A DNA stretch of 64,000 bases from positions 2,170,001 through 2,234,000 of the forward strand of contig NZ_AP022588.1 in assembly GCF_010731735.1 (NCBI RefSeq). Direction: 5' to 3'. A program made the translations under genes and the position numbers. Source of the DNA: Mycolicibacterium sediminis. Its GTDB lineage: Bacteria > Actinomycetota > Actinomycetes > Mycobacteriales > Mycobacteriaceae. Positions 38,114-46,378 of this stretch are shown here, piece by piece. The notes beneath the pieces were generated by a model that had not been told where the DNA came from, did not search any database, and saw nothing but the letters and a program-made list of their open reading frames with translations. Position 1 is the stretch's first letter. Each line of letters opens with the position of its first letter.

Positions 38114-39880
38114 CTACTCCGCGGCCTGCTGCGCGTCGACACGTTGGCGGATCGCGTCGCCGCCGTCCTCTTGCGCGATGGCCTCGTTCATCGCCTCGAC
38201 CTTCGACTCGGGCATCAACGGCGGCAGCAACGGCGTGGCCGGATCGGTGACCGCCTCGATCACGAACGGCCGGTCGGCGGCGAACGCCTGCTTCCAGGCC
38301 TCGGTCGCCTGATCGGACGAGGTGATTCGGACGGAGCCGAGGCCGAGCATCTCCGCGTAGGCGGCGTATGGGAACGCCGGCACGTCCTGCGACCTGTCGA
38401 AGCGCGGGTTGTTCTCCATTTCCCTCTGCTCCCAAGACACTTCGGCGAGGTCACCGTTGTGCAGCACCAGCACGACGAAACGCGGGTCGGCCCACTGCTG
38501 CCACCGGTCGGCGATCGTGATCAGTTCGGGGAGACCGGCCATCTGCATGGCGCCGTCCCCGACGAGCGCGACGACCGGCCGGTCGGGCGCATCCAGTTTG
38601 GCGGCGATGCCGTAGGGCAGCGCACATCCCATCGAGGCCAGGTAGGCAGAGACGTGTGCGGGCACCTCCGGCGGCAGACGCAGGTGGCGCGCGTACCAGT
38701 AGACCGACGAGCCGACGTCGATCGCGACGCGTGCATTGCCCGGAAGGTGTTGCGACAGTTCACGCACGACGAACTCGGGGTTGGCGTTGACGGACTCGGC
38801 GCCGCACCGATCGTCGGCGATCCGGTGCCACTGCGAGGTCCAGTCGTGCACCTGCTGCTCCCAGGTCCGGTCGGTCGACCGCGACAGCATGGGAAGAAGG
38901 TCCGAGAGTGCCTGTTGCGCATCACCACTGACGGCGACGTCGACCGGGTACTTCGCGCCCAGCACCTTCGGCTCGACGTCGATCTGGACCGCCCGGGCCT
39001 GGCCGGGAGCGGGGTAGAACTCCGTCCACGGGTCGTTCGATCCGACGATGAGCAGCGTGTCGCACTCTGCCATCAGGTGTGCGCTGGCCGTGGTGCCGAG
39101 GTGCCCCATCACCCCGGTGTGCCACGGCTGGGTCTCGTCGAGCACCGGCTTGCCCAGCAGCGATACGGTCACCCCCGCGCCGAGAGCGTCGACGACGTCG
39201 GCGATCTGCTCGCCGCACCCGGCGGCGCCGCGGCCGACCAGCAGGGCCACCTTGCTGCCCGCGTTCAGGACGTCGGCCGCCGCGCGGATCTGCGACTCGG
39301 GCGCGGTGATTCGCGGCCGCGCGGAGATGGCCGTCGACGGCACGACGCCGTGGGTGTGCGGCGTCTGCTCGGGCATCTCGGCCTGCTGGACGTCGTGGGG
39401 GATGATCAGGCAGGTCGGGGTCTGCGTCGCGATGGCCGTCCGCATGGCGTTGTCGAGCGCGGTGAGTGCCTGCTCGGGCGCGAAGACGGTTTGAACGTAC
39501 TGCCCGCACACGTCCTTGAAGAGGGTGTGGAGGTCGACCTCCTGGAGGTAGCCGCTGCCCAGCGCCGTGCTCACGACCTGGCCGACGATCGCGACCACCG
39601 GCCGTCGGTCGAGCTTGGCGTCGTAGAGGCCGGCGAGCAGGTGGATCGCGCCGGGCCCCTGGGTGGCCAGGCAGACGCCGACCTCGCCGGTGTACTTGGC
39701 GTGGCCGCAGGCGGAGAACGCGGCGTGCTCCTCGTGCCGGGTGGAGACGTACTCGGGGCCGTCCGCGCGTTGCATCGCACCGAGGAGGGAGTTGATGCCG
39801 TCTCCGGCGTAGCCGAAGACGCGGGTGGCACCCCAGTCCCGTAGGCGTTCGACGATGGCGTCGGCGACGAGCTGTGGCAT
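38114..39880 (-). CDS. ThDP-dependent pyruvate oxidase/dehydrogenase-like enzyme (PoxB type)
   Basis: This 588-residue enzyme of the acetolactate synthase/pyruvate oxidase superfamily has GATRVFGYAGDGINSLLGAM, the cofactor-activating Glu in STRHEEHAAF, and the ThDP/Mg site ALVGDGAMQM. The length and ends fit pyruvate dehydrogenase (quinone)-like proteins, which turn pyruvate to acetate and pass electrons to quinone, but a membrane-binding tail is not evident. ATG 39880 follows AGAGGAGCGGAC. It lies 11 bases behind a small acidic protein gene in the same direction. Confidence 0.87.
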   Translation of the reverse strand: MPQLVADAIVERLRDWGATRVFGYAGDGINSLLGAMQRADGPEYVSTRHEEHAAFSACGHAKYTGEVGVCLATQGPGAIHLLAGLYDAKLDRRPVVAIVGQVVSTALGSGYLQEVDLHTLFKDVCGQYVQTVFAPEQALTALDNAMRTAIATQTPTCLIIPHDVQQAEMPEQTPHTHGVVPSTAISARPRITAPESQIRAAADVLNAGSKVALLVGRGAAGCGEQIADVVDALGAGVTVSLLGKPVLDETQPWHTGVMGHLGTTASAHLMAECDTLLIVGSNDPWTEFYPAPGQARAVQIDVEPKVLGAKYPVDVAVSGDAQQALSDLLPMLSRSTDRTWEQQVHDWTSQWHRIADDRCGAESVNANPEFVVRELSQHLPGNARVAIDVGSSVYWYARHLRLPPEVPAHVSAYLASMGCALPYGIAAKLDAPDRPVVALVGDGAMQMAGLPELITIADRWQQWADPRFVVLVLHNGDLAEVSWEQREMENNPRFDRSQDVPAFPYAAYAEMLGLGSVRITSSDQATEAWKQAFAADRPFVIEAVTDPATPLLPPLMPESKVEAMNEAIAQEDGGDAIRQRVDAQQAAE

Positions 39881-39891
39881 GTCCGCTCCTC

Positions 39892-40107
39892 TCAGCCCGA
39901 CTGGGTGTCGGTGCCGGTGACCGGGGCGTCGCTCTGCCCGACGGTCTGCGTCGGGCCGGGTTCGTTCTCGCCGGAGATCTCGCCGCGGCCGGGCAGGTCG
40001 GAGTTGGGAGCGCCGACGTCGTCGGTCATCTCGTCGAGGGGCATCTCGCTGGCTTGCTCGCCCGCGAGCCGCTCCTGGTAGTCCTGGGTGTCATCGGGAT
40101 CGGTCAT
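39892..40107 (-). CDS. Small acidic, disordered protein
   Basis: A 71-residue protein very rich in Asp, Glu, Gly, Ser, Thr and Pro, with no hydrophobic core (DDTQDYQERLAGEQASEM, then PGRGEISGENEPGPTQT). It is probably unfolded in solution. It is the first gene of a pair with the ThDP enzyme (11-base gap). Similar small acidic proteins occur near stress genes of mycobacteria, but no function can be given. Confidence 0.6.
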   Translation of the reverse strand: MTDPDDTQDYQERLAGEQASEMPLDEMTDDVGAPNSDLPGRGEISGENEPGPTQTVGQSDAPVTGTDTQSG

Positions 40108-40184
40108 GGGCGGGGGCTACCCGGGCTGGCGATGTCGAACCGCCCGTCGTTTCGGCCAGTCGGGTACGGGTAGCTTTGGCGCTC

Positions 40185-41174
40185 ATGGCGACGTCGGGCT
40201 CGGTGCTGAGCCGGCTGCGGGCCGTGCCGTTGGAGTGGCGCAAGGTCGCGACGGTGCTGACGATCGCGATCCTCATGACGTCGGCGTTCGCCGCGGCGTA
40301 CACGATCGCGCTGGGCCGGCCGTTCCCACACCACCTGCCGGTCGGCGTGGTCGGGCAGCCCTCGGCAGAACTGCTGGCCGAATTAGAGGTCCGCGAACAC
40401 GAATTCGACATGCGCACGTATCCGTCGCGTGCGGACGCCATCGAGGCGATCGACAGCCAGCGGGTCACGGCGATCATCGACGCGGATGCCTCGCCGCCGC
40501 AGCTGCTGGTGTCCAGCGCGAGCGACCCGTCCGCATCACGGGCACTGACGCAGCTCGATCAGAAGGTCCCGCAGTCCTACCGGTTGCAGGTGGTCGACCT
40601 GCACCCGCTCCCGCCCGAGGACCCGGCCGGGCTCGCGACGTTCTACGTCGTGATCGCCGCGACCATCCTCGGGTTCGTCACGATGTTCCAGCTGCGCGCC
40701 AACGTCAAGACGCTGACGCTGGGCAAGTGGCTGGTGTGCGTCGGCGTCCTGACGGTGCTGGGCGGCCTGGCCCTCGCCCTGATCGCCGGGTCGGTGCTGC
40801 ACTCGCTGCAGACGCCGTTCGTCCAACTGTGGGCGCTGCTGTCGCTGCAGGTGGCGGTGGCGGCGATGTTCAACTCGACGATGCTGGTGCTGATGCACCG
40901 CTGGGCGATCATCCCGACCTGGTTGACGTTCATCCTGCTCGGCAACACGTCGTCCGGCGGTGCGGTGTCGGCGTCGCTGCTGCCGCAGCCGTTCGCGTTC
41001 CTCAACCATGCGCTGCCCAGCGGCGCGACGGTGTCGGCGCTGCACTCGGCGACGTACTTTCCCGACCACCAGCGGCTGCTGCCGTACCTCGTGCTCAGTG
41101 GCTGGCTCATCGTGACGACCACGGTGCTCGTCGTGGTGTCCCGCCGGCTGGGGAAGTCGCCGGCCGAGCGGTAG
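40185..41174 (+). CDS. ABC-2-like membrane protein (DUF3533/YhgE-Pip type)
   Basis: This 329-residue membrane protein has one N-terminal helix (VATVLTIAILMTSAFAAAYT), an outside domain of about 110 residues (HLPVGVVGQPSAELLAEL, RVTAIIDADASPPQLL), then five C-terminal helices (FYVVIAATILGFVTMF, WLVCVGVLTVLGGLALALIA, and three more). That layout is shared by ABC-2-type exporters and YhgE/Pip-like proteins. No ATPase partner gene is adjacent. ATG 40185 is chosen over TTG 40176. Confidence 0.72.
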   Translation: MATSGSVLSRLRAVPLEWRKVATVLTIAILMTSAFAAAYTIALGRPFPHHLPVGVVGQPSAELLAELEVREHEFDMRTYPSRADAIEAIDSQRVTAIIDADASPPQLLVSSASDPSASRALTQLDQKVPQSYRLQVVDLHPLPPEDPAGLATFYVVIAATILGFVTMFQLRANVKTLTLGKWLVCVGVLTVLGGLALALIAGSVLHSLQTPFVQLWALLSLQVAVAAMFNSTMLVLMHRWAIIPTWLTFILLGNTSSGGAVSASLLPQPFAFLNHALPSGATVSALHSATYFPDHQRLLPYLVLSGWLIVTTTVLVVVSRRLGKSPAER

Positions 41175-41243
41175 GGATTGGCGCGCCCCGGCGTGCGCGC
41201 CGTGCACCAGAATGGGCGGGGACGACCGTCTGAGGGGGCGCGT

Positions 41244-41291
41244 GTGCTGGTGGATCCGGAGATGCTGCTCGCGAGGCAGGCCGCCGCGTGA
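41244..41291 (+). CDS. Possible 15-residue leader peptide before the membrane-protein trio
   Basis: GTG 41244 encodes VLVDPEMLLARQAAA and ends with TGA overlapping the GTG of the next gene (41288). TGAGGGGGCGC provides a ribosome site. It is either a short coupling leader or the remnant of a longer gene; its first residues recall the VDPEML starts of some mycobacterial secreted proteins. There is no further support. Confidence 0.3.
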   Translation: MLVDPEMLLARQAAA

Positions 41292-42061
41292 CCGTGCAGC
41301 CCCTTGCGAAGCCACCCGGATGGAAGGCGAATCGGCGTCTGCTCTGGGCGTTCGTCGTCGCCGTGCCCGTCTTCGGATTCATCGGGTACGCCGGCGTTCA
41401 GGCGGCCTCACGCGGCAGCTACCTGACCGCTTTCGTGATCGTCGGGTGGGTCGCGCCGCTCCTTCTCGCCGTCGTGGCAGCCGCGTGGCGGGCAGCCGTG
41501 CCGACGTCGCTGCGCGTGACGGTCCACGCCGACGGCACCATGTTCCGCAGCGACATTCGGACGGTCGTCCTCCTCGCCATCGGCTGTGTGCTGTTCGTCC
41601 CGGCCGGACTCCTGTACGTGATCCTGGTGCCGAGCGGACGCCTCGACCTGCCGATGTCGCGCGGCTTCCAACTGTTCTCGCCGATCGTGATGGCGTTCGC
41701 GGTGGTCACCCTCATCGGGGGGATCGTCAGCGGGGTACGTCGCCGGGGCATCGGCTACCTGCGAGTCGGTCCGTCGGGGGTGGAGTACGCCGACATCCTG
41801 ACGACCACCTTCGCGGCCTGGGCGGACGTCGAGGATCTGACGGACACGGCCGACAAGCGCGCACACGCGGTGGCGACTCTCGAATTGCGGGACGACCGAC
41901 GCCTGGTGCTCAACGGTCTGACGAGCTACGTCCCCGGCGGCGGCCTCTACTGGATGATCCGGCACTACTGGCGTCACCCCCAGGATCGCGCGGAACTCGT
42001 TGACGCGCGTGCGCTGGATCGCCTGCGGCATGGGCGCTTCGAGGTCGAGGTGGGTGAGTGA
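41288..42061 (+). CDS. Membrane protein of unknown function
   Basis: This 257-residue protein has four predicted membrane helices (LLWAFVVAVPVFGFIGYAGV; FVIVGWVAPLLLAVVAAAW; VVLLAIGCVLFVPAGLLYVI; FSPIVMAFAVVTLIGGIVSG) and a cytoplasmic C-terminal domain of about 100 residues with GYLRVGPSGVEYADIL and LVLNGLTSYVPGGGL, similar to PH-like membrane-attached domains. I do not recognise a named family. The start GTG overlaps a short leader ORF and its stop overlaps the GTG of the next gene, so the genes are coupled. Confidence 0.7.
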   Translation: MTVQPLAKPPGWKANRRLLWAFVVAVPVFGFIGYAGVQAASRGSYLTAFVIVGWVAPLLLAVVAAAWRAAVPTSLRVTVHADGTMFRSDIRTVVLLAIGCVLFVPAGLLYVILVPSGRLDLPMSRGFQLFSPIVMAFAVVTLIGGIVSGVRRRGIGYLRVGPSGVEYADILTTTFAAWADVEDLTDTADKRAHAVATLELRDDRRLVLNGLTSYVPGGGLYWMIRHYWRHPQDRAELVDARALDRLRHGRFEVEVGE

Positions 42062-42405
42062 CCGTACCCAATCCCTCTGCGAGTAGGGCCAAGTCATGGC
42101 TACGTGACCTCGACGACGACGCGTGGCGCTGGGCGACGTGGGCGACGCCGTTCGTCGTTCAGGTGGTGTTGGGAGTCGGGCTGACCGTGTCGTGGGTGCT
42201 GGGCCGGCCGCCGTTCCTCGTCATCGGAGCCGTGCAGATCGCGATCGCCGCCGTCACCGCCCTGCTGGTGTCGGCGGTTCTCGCGGTCCTCCTCGTCCGG
42301 TCTCGGAGTTCTCGATTGCACGGTCTCGCAGTGTCTCTCGCGGGCTCGTGCGTCGTCGTCGCGATCGGCGCGAGTGTCTACGGCGTCTGGATCCTCGGGT
42401 GGTAG
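42058..42405 (+). CDS. Small membrane protein
   Basis: This is a 115-residue protein with three hydrophobic segments: FVVQVVLGVGLTVSWVLG, LVIGAVQIAIAAVTALLVSA and GLAVSLAGSCVVVAIGASVY. A short polar N-terminus (SWLRDLDDDAWRW) precedes them. The GTG start overlaps the stop of the gene before (GTGA), and its own 3' end overlaps the next start. The function is unknown. Confidence 0.62.
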   Translation: MTVPNPSASRAKSWLRDLDDDAWRWATWATPFVVQVVLGVGLTVSWVLGRPPFLVIGAVQIAIAAVTALLVSAVLAVLLVRSRSSRLHGLAVSLAGSCVVVAIGASVYGVWILGW

Positions 42406-42683
42406 CTCCTGACGAGGGCAGCCCGCCGACGCGTTATGGACCGGCCAGCGTCGTCGCCGTCCTCGTCACCAGTCTGGTCCTGGGAGTGCTGTCGTGGGCA
42501 CTGGTGCCGTGGATCTACCTGTCGATCGTGCTGATTCCGCCGGTGTTGGTCGTCGTGATCGCCGCGGCGTTCCTGCTGGCCGGCGGTCGTCGGCAGCAGC
42601 AGGTGGGACGCGGGATGTTGATTGGCTGTCTGACTGTTCCCGCGACGCTGATCGTCTGCCTACCGCTGCTGTTCCTCCTGTGA
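42399..42683 (+). CDS. Small membrane protein
   Basis: This is a 94-residue protein with hydrophobic segments at VVAVLVTSLVLGVLSWALVP, LSIVLIPPVLVVVIAAAFLL and LIGCLTVPATLIVCLPLLFL. GTG 42399 lies seven bases inside the end of the previous gene. It is the third member of a run of overlapping membrane-protein genes and is followed by a strong hairpin. The function is unknown. Confidence 0.55.
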   Translation: MVAPDEGSPPTRYGPASVVAVLVTSLVLGVLSWALVPWIYLSIVLIPPVLVVVIAAAFLLAGGRRQQQVGRGMLIGCLTVPATLIVCLPLLFLL

Positions 42684-42706
42684 ATGTGTAAGCGCAACAA
42701 CGGCGA

Positions 42707-42742
42707 AACGGCCGCCGCAGGAGTGCACCTGCGGCGGCCGTT
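42707..42742. terminator. Hairpin between convergent genes at 42.7 kb
   Basis: AACGGCCGCCGCAG (42707-42720) and its exact complement (42729-42742) enclose an 8-base loop. It lies 23 bases after one stop and 14 bases before the convergent stop at 42757. Confidence 0.85.
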
Positions 42743-42756
42743 CGCGTCGAGTTGAC

Positions 42757-43251
42757 TCAGTAGGTCGGAACGAAGACGTCGTTGATCCAAACGCCCCAGT
42801 GGTTCCAGCCCTTGTCCCACACCTGCGGGTTGCCCGCGGCCCACGACGGGTCGACCGGCTTCGGCGGCGCGTACGGGGGCGGCGGTCCGACGTTCGGCCC
42901 GGCGGGCGGAGCGCCGTACTCGGCCGGCGCGCCCGGCGGGGGTGGCGGCGGGGCCATGGGTCCACCCGGGGGCGGCGGCGGAGGCTTCATGCCGCCGGGC
43001 GGCGGCGGGGGAGGAGCCATCCGCTCACCGGGGGGCGGTGGCGGCTTCATCTCGTCACCCGGGGGCGGCGGGGGCGGCTTCATCCCACCGGGCGGGGGCG
43101 GCGGCATCTCACCCGGAGGCGGCGCCATCTCGCCGGGCGGCGGGGGCGGCGGGGGTGTCGGCTCCGCGGAGGCGACCCCTCCCAACCCGAGGGCGCCGGC
43201 GGTCATGCCGCCGACGACGGCAGCGCCGGCCAAGAACTGAGACACCTTCAC
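42757..43251 (-). CDS. Secreted Pro/Gly/Met-rich repeat protein
   Basis: This 164-residue exported protein starts at GTG 43251 (GGAG eight bases upstream) with a signal peptide, VKVSQFLAGAAVVGGMTAGA, cleaved near ASA-EPT. About 90 residues follow, made of repeats of the form PPPPPPGGM or PPPPPGEM with Lys, Glu or Ala between. A short conserved end follows: NPQVWDKGWNHWGVWINDVF. Poly-proline stretches of this kind occur in wall-spanning mycobacterial proteins. The Trp-rich end may be the functional part. GTG 43269 is an alternative start. Confidence 0.75.
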   Translation of the reverse strand: MKVSQFLAGAAVVGGMTAGALGLGGVASAEPTPPPPPPPGEMAPPPGEMPPPPPGGMKPPPPPPGDEMKPPPPPGERMAPPPPPPGGMKPPPPPPGGPMAPPPPPPGAPAEYGAPPAGPNVGPPPPYAPPKPVDPSWAAGNPQVWDKGWNHWGVWINDVFVPTY

Positions 43252-43508
43252 CGTTTGACTCCATTCCACGTTCGCGACCCAGGTCGGTCGGTCCGGACGC
43301 TGAGTTAGCCATATCGACGAAGAACCAAACGGGCGTCCTCGCTGAACCGAACTCCGTCACATCCCGGACATCATTGGCGCGAGGACGGCGGCACGAGGCT
43401 GGGAAGCGTCATCGATCGTTGACGGCCGCCGGCCTCACATGCCTCCCGCGACGGCGATGACCCCTCCCGAACGCCCGACGCGGCCGCGCACACGACACAA
43501 TCGCAGGC

Positions 43509-44810
43509 ATGAGCGACGACGAGCGGCCCGGTCGCCCGCGGCGGCTCCTGCGATCCATTCGCAAGGAAGTCCCGTCGGCGCTGACCCACGGGCAGGTCGA
43601 CGACGAGGCCGCCGTGGCCGCCATGCTGCGCGAACTCGGCATCGCCCTCATCGAGTGCGAACAGCCGACCCACCAGGTGGAAGCCCGGCTGCAGAACATC
43701 GCCAGGAACTACACCAGCGAGAAGGTCCGCATCGTCGCGTTCCCGACGGCGCTGGTGGTGCAGGTCGGCACGGTGGCCTACGAGGTGGAGACGGTGGTCC
43801 GCCCGACCACGCAGCTCAACCTCGCGGGCCGCGTCGACGCGATCGCCGAACTCGCCGAGGTCGGCGCCATCACCGCCGTCGACGCCGCACGGGAGGCCGC
43901 CGCCGCCCGTGCCATGCCACCCCGTTTCGGGCCGGTGACCACGGTCGTCGGGTACACGGTCACCACCGTCGGCTTCGGGATGGTCATCAACCCCACGTGG
44001 GCGTCGCTCTGGGGTTACGTGTTCCTTGGCGCCGTGGTCGGCGCCATCGTGATGCTCGGCCGGCCGTTCCCGACGCTCAACCCCGTCCTCCCCACGTTTG
44101 CTGCGGCCGTCGTGACCCTGCTCGCGACCGGGTTCGTGGCCGACGCCGCCAACGACGGCCTGCTGCGGGTGATCAGTCCGCCGCTGGTCGCGATCCTGCC
44201 GGGCCTGGCGTTGACCATCGGCGCGATGGAACTGGCGAGCGGCCAGATGATGAGCGGCGCCACCCGGTTGATCTACGGCGTCACGCAGCTCGGTCTGCTG
44301 GTCTTCGGCGTGGGCTTGGGCATCCACCTCGGCGACGATCTGGCGCCGCAGCAGCCGTCGGCGCAGATGGGCAGCTGGTCGCTCTACGTCGCCATCCTGG
44401 TGATCGCCGTCGGGTTGTACGTCTACCTCTCGGCGCCCAAGGGGTCGTTCGTGTGGTTGATCCTCGCCGTCGGGGTCGCACTGATCGGGCAGAAACTGGG
44501 CGGACTGTTCTTGTCGCCCACGCACTCCGGCGCGATCGGGGCGTTCCTCGTCGTGCCGTTCGCCGCGCTCGCGTCGCGGATCAAGACGTCCCCACCGGCC
44601 GACGTGATGATGCTGGCGGCGTTCTGGGCGCTGGTGCCCGGCGCGCTGAGCTTCGAGACTCTCGGTGAAGCCGTGGCCGGCGAGGGCGACGTCCTCACGC
44701 TCGGCACCGCGGTGGCTGCGATCTTCTCGATCGCGCTCGGCACCCTGATCGGGTGGAGCGTCTTCGCGACGATCGACGGCCTCCTCCGGCGCACACCGAA
44801 CCTGCGGTGA
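43509..44810 (+). CDS. Threonine/serine exporter family protein (ThrE-like)
   Basis: This 433-residue protein has an N-terminal cytoplasmic domain with LRELGIALIECEQPTHQVEA and VRIVAFPTALVVQVG (ThrE/DUF1212), then about ten membrane helices. The order equals Corynebacterium ThrE, in which both halves (ThrE and ThrE_2) are joined in one chain. ThrE exports threonine and serine using the proton gradient; substrate use here is inferred. The stop lies in the left arm of a hairpin. Confidence 0.85.
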   Translation: MSDDERPGRPRRLLRSIRKEVPSALTHGQVDDEAAVAAMLRELGIALIECEQPTHQVEARLQNIARNYTSEKVRIVAFPTALVVQVGTVAYEVETVVRPTTQLNLAGRVDAIAELAEVGAITAVDAAREAAAARAMPPRFGPVTTVVGYTVTTVGFGMVINPTWASLWGYVFLGAVVGAIVMLGRPFPTLNPVLPTFAAAVVTLLATGFVADAANDGLLRVISPPLVAILPGLALTIGAMELASGQMMSGATRLIYGVTQLGLLVFGVGLGIHLGDDLAPQQPSAQMGSWSLYVAILVIAVGLYVYLSAPKGSFVWLILAVGVALIGQKLGGLFLSPTHSGAIGAFLVVPFAALASRIKTSPPADVMMLAAFWALVPGALSFETLGEAVAGEGDVLTLGTAVAAIFSIALGTLIGWSVFATIDGLLRRTPNLR

Positions 44811-44841
44811 GATCGGGTCGGCGCCGAGACCTCACCGCAGG
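44801..44841. terminator. Hairpin over the ThrE-like stop codon
   Basis: CCTGCGGTGAG (44801-44811) and CTCACCGCAGG (44831-44841) are exact complements around a 19-base GC-rich loop that includes GCGCCGAGA. The convergent permease ends at 44850. It shares ACTGCGGTGA-like arms with the hairpin at 48384. Confidence 0.7.
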
Positions 44842-44849
44842 CGCGGACC

Positions 44850-46274
44850 TCAGGACAGCGGCCGCGCCGTCTCGACGAACGTCTCGGTGATCTCCTTCGG
44901 GCCGAACGGCCAGGTGCGCTCCGCCTTCGCGTAGATCAGGAACGCGACGCAGCCGATGGCGATCCATCCCAGTGACAGGCCGATCGACAGCCACTCCGCG
45001 GAGACGTAGATGTACACCCAGCCGATCAGCGCGATGATCGTCGGCACCGGGTAGAGGAGCTGCCGGTACGGCCGGACGAGATCGGGCTGACGCCGGCGTA
45101 GCACGACGATCGCGGCGACCTGCGCCAGCGACTGGATGATGACGAGCGTTGCGACGGCCGCGTTGATCATGGTGGTCAACGTGAACAGTGAGCCGATCAT
45201 CGTGATCGCGCCCATCGCGAGCACGCCGGCGGTGGGCAGGTTCAGCCGCGGGTGCAGCTTGGCGAACACCGGCAGGAACACCTTGTCGCGCGCGGCCTCG
45301 TAGGGCACGCGGGACCCGCCGAGCAGTCCGGCGAACACCGAGCCGATGGCGGCGACGACGATCAGGCCGGTGATCACCTGGGCGGCCGTCGAGCCCCAGG
45401 CCTGCTCGAGCACCGACGACGCCACCGACGTCGCGGACTTCACCTCGTCGAGCGGCAGCGAGCCGAGCACGCCGACCTGCAGCAGGAAGTACAGGCTCAT
45501 GATGCCGACGATCGACAGCACGATCGACCGGGGGATGGTGCGGCCGGGGTCGCGCATCTCGGCACCGAGGTAGGCCGTGGTGTTGTACCCGAGGTAGTCG
45601 TAGACGGAGATGATGAGCCCGGCGCCGAGACCAGCCCAGAACGTGCCGTGGCTGCCGAAAGCGCCTGGCGTGAAGGCGAATGCCTGTGCGGCGCTGAAGT
45701 GGCTGAACGCCGCGACGATGGTGCTGAGTGCCGCGACCAGCATGACGGCGAACAGCACCGTGGTGAGCTTGCCGATCTGGCCGATCTTGCGGAACAGCGC
45801 GACCATGATGAGCAGCGTGATGCCGATGCCGATCACCTTGCCCAGCGCGGTGTTCCCGCCGTCGCCGGAGACGCCGGGGATCAGGTAGCCGAGGTACTGG
45901 ACCAGTCCGATGATGCCGGTCGACATGATCAGCGGGATGAACAACACTGCGCTCCAGACGAACAGGAACGGCATGAGCCGGCCGGTCCGGTACTGGAATG
46001 CCTCGCGGAGGTAGATGTAGGTACCGCCGGCGCCGGGCATGGCTGCGCCGAGTTCGGCCCAGATGAGCCCGTCGGCCAGCGCGAGGATGGCGCCGATGAC
46101 CCAGCCGAACATCGCCTCCGGTCCACCGATCGTGGCCACCATCGCGGGGATGGTGACGAACGGTCCGATGCCGCACATCTGCGTCATGTTGATCGCGGTG
46201 GCCTGCAGCGGGCCGATCTGGCGTTCGAGCGACGGCTGCGTCGACGTGCTGGCGTTCGTCGGTGGTGTGGCCAC
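44850..46274 (-). CDS. APC family amino acid permease
   Basis: This 474-residue protein has twelve likely membrane helices and the APC (amino acid-polyamine-organocation) start LQATAINMTQMCGIGPFVTI followed by PGAGGTYIYLREAF and YLGYNTTAYLGAEMRDPGRT. The substrate is unknown. It is divergent from a ROK regulator and NagB, with a ROK-type palindrome 22 bases upstream of its start, so it may take up an amino sugar or related amino compound. GTG 46274 has GAGGAGGTGCGTC before it. Confidence 0.88.
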   Translation of the reverse strand: MATPPTNASTSTQPSLERQIGPLQATAINMTQMCGIGPFVTIPAMVATIGGPEAMFGWVIGAILALADGLIWAELGAAMPGAGGTYIYLREAFQYRTGRLMPFLFVWSAVLFIPLIMSTGIIGLVQYLGYLIPGVSGDGGNTALGKVIGIGITLLIMVALFRKIGQIGKLTTVLFAVMLVAALSTIVAAFSHFSAAQAFAFTPGAFGSHGTFWAGLGAGLIISVYDYLGYNTTAYLGAEMRDPGRTIPRSIVLSIVGIMSLYFLLQVGVLGSLPLDEVKSATSVASSVLEQAWGSTAAQVITGLIVVAAIGSVFAGLLGGSRVPYEAARDKVFLPVFAKLHPRLNLPTAGVLAMGAITMIGSLFTLTTMINAAVATLVIIQSLAQVAAIVVLRRRQPDLVRPYRQLLYPVPTIIALIGWVYIYVSAEWLSIGLSLGWIAIGCVAFLIYAKAERTWPFGPKEITETFVETARPLS

Positions 46275-46295
46275 GACGCACCTCCTCAATAGTTT

Positions 46296-46314
46296 GTTAG
46301 GAAAGTTTCTTAAC
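46296..46314. promoter_or_regulatory. ROK-type operator between the APC permease and the ROK regulator
   Basis: GTTAGGAAAGTTTCTTAAC is a 19-base inverted repeat (8 of 9 positions pair) of the TTAGnAAA-TTTnnTAA type bound by ROK/NagC-like regulators in actinobacteria. It lies between divergent genes, 22 bases from the permease start and 65 from the regulator start. Confidence 0.7.
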
Positions 46315-46378
46315 ATATGTCGACCGGGTGTGCGAGAGTTCACGGGTAAATCGGGAGACGAGTGACGGGAGGTGCCAC

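Noticed and set aside
42880..43160. Short regular repeats that could look like a CRISPR-like array
   Set aside because: They are codon repeats encoding Pro/Gly/Met runs of a secreted protein; units vary in length and there are no spacers.
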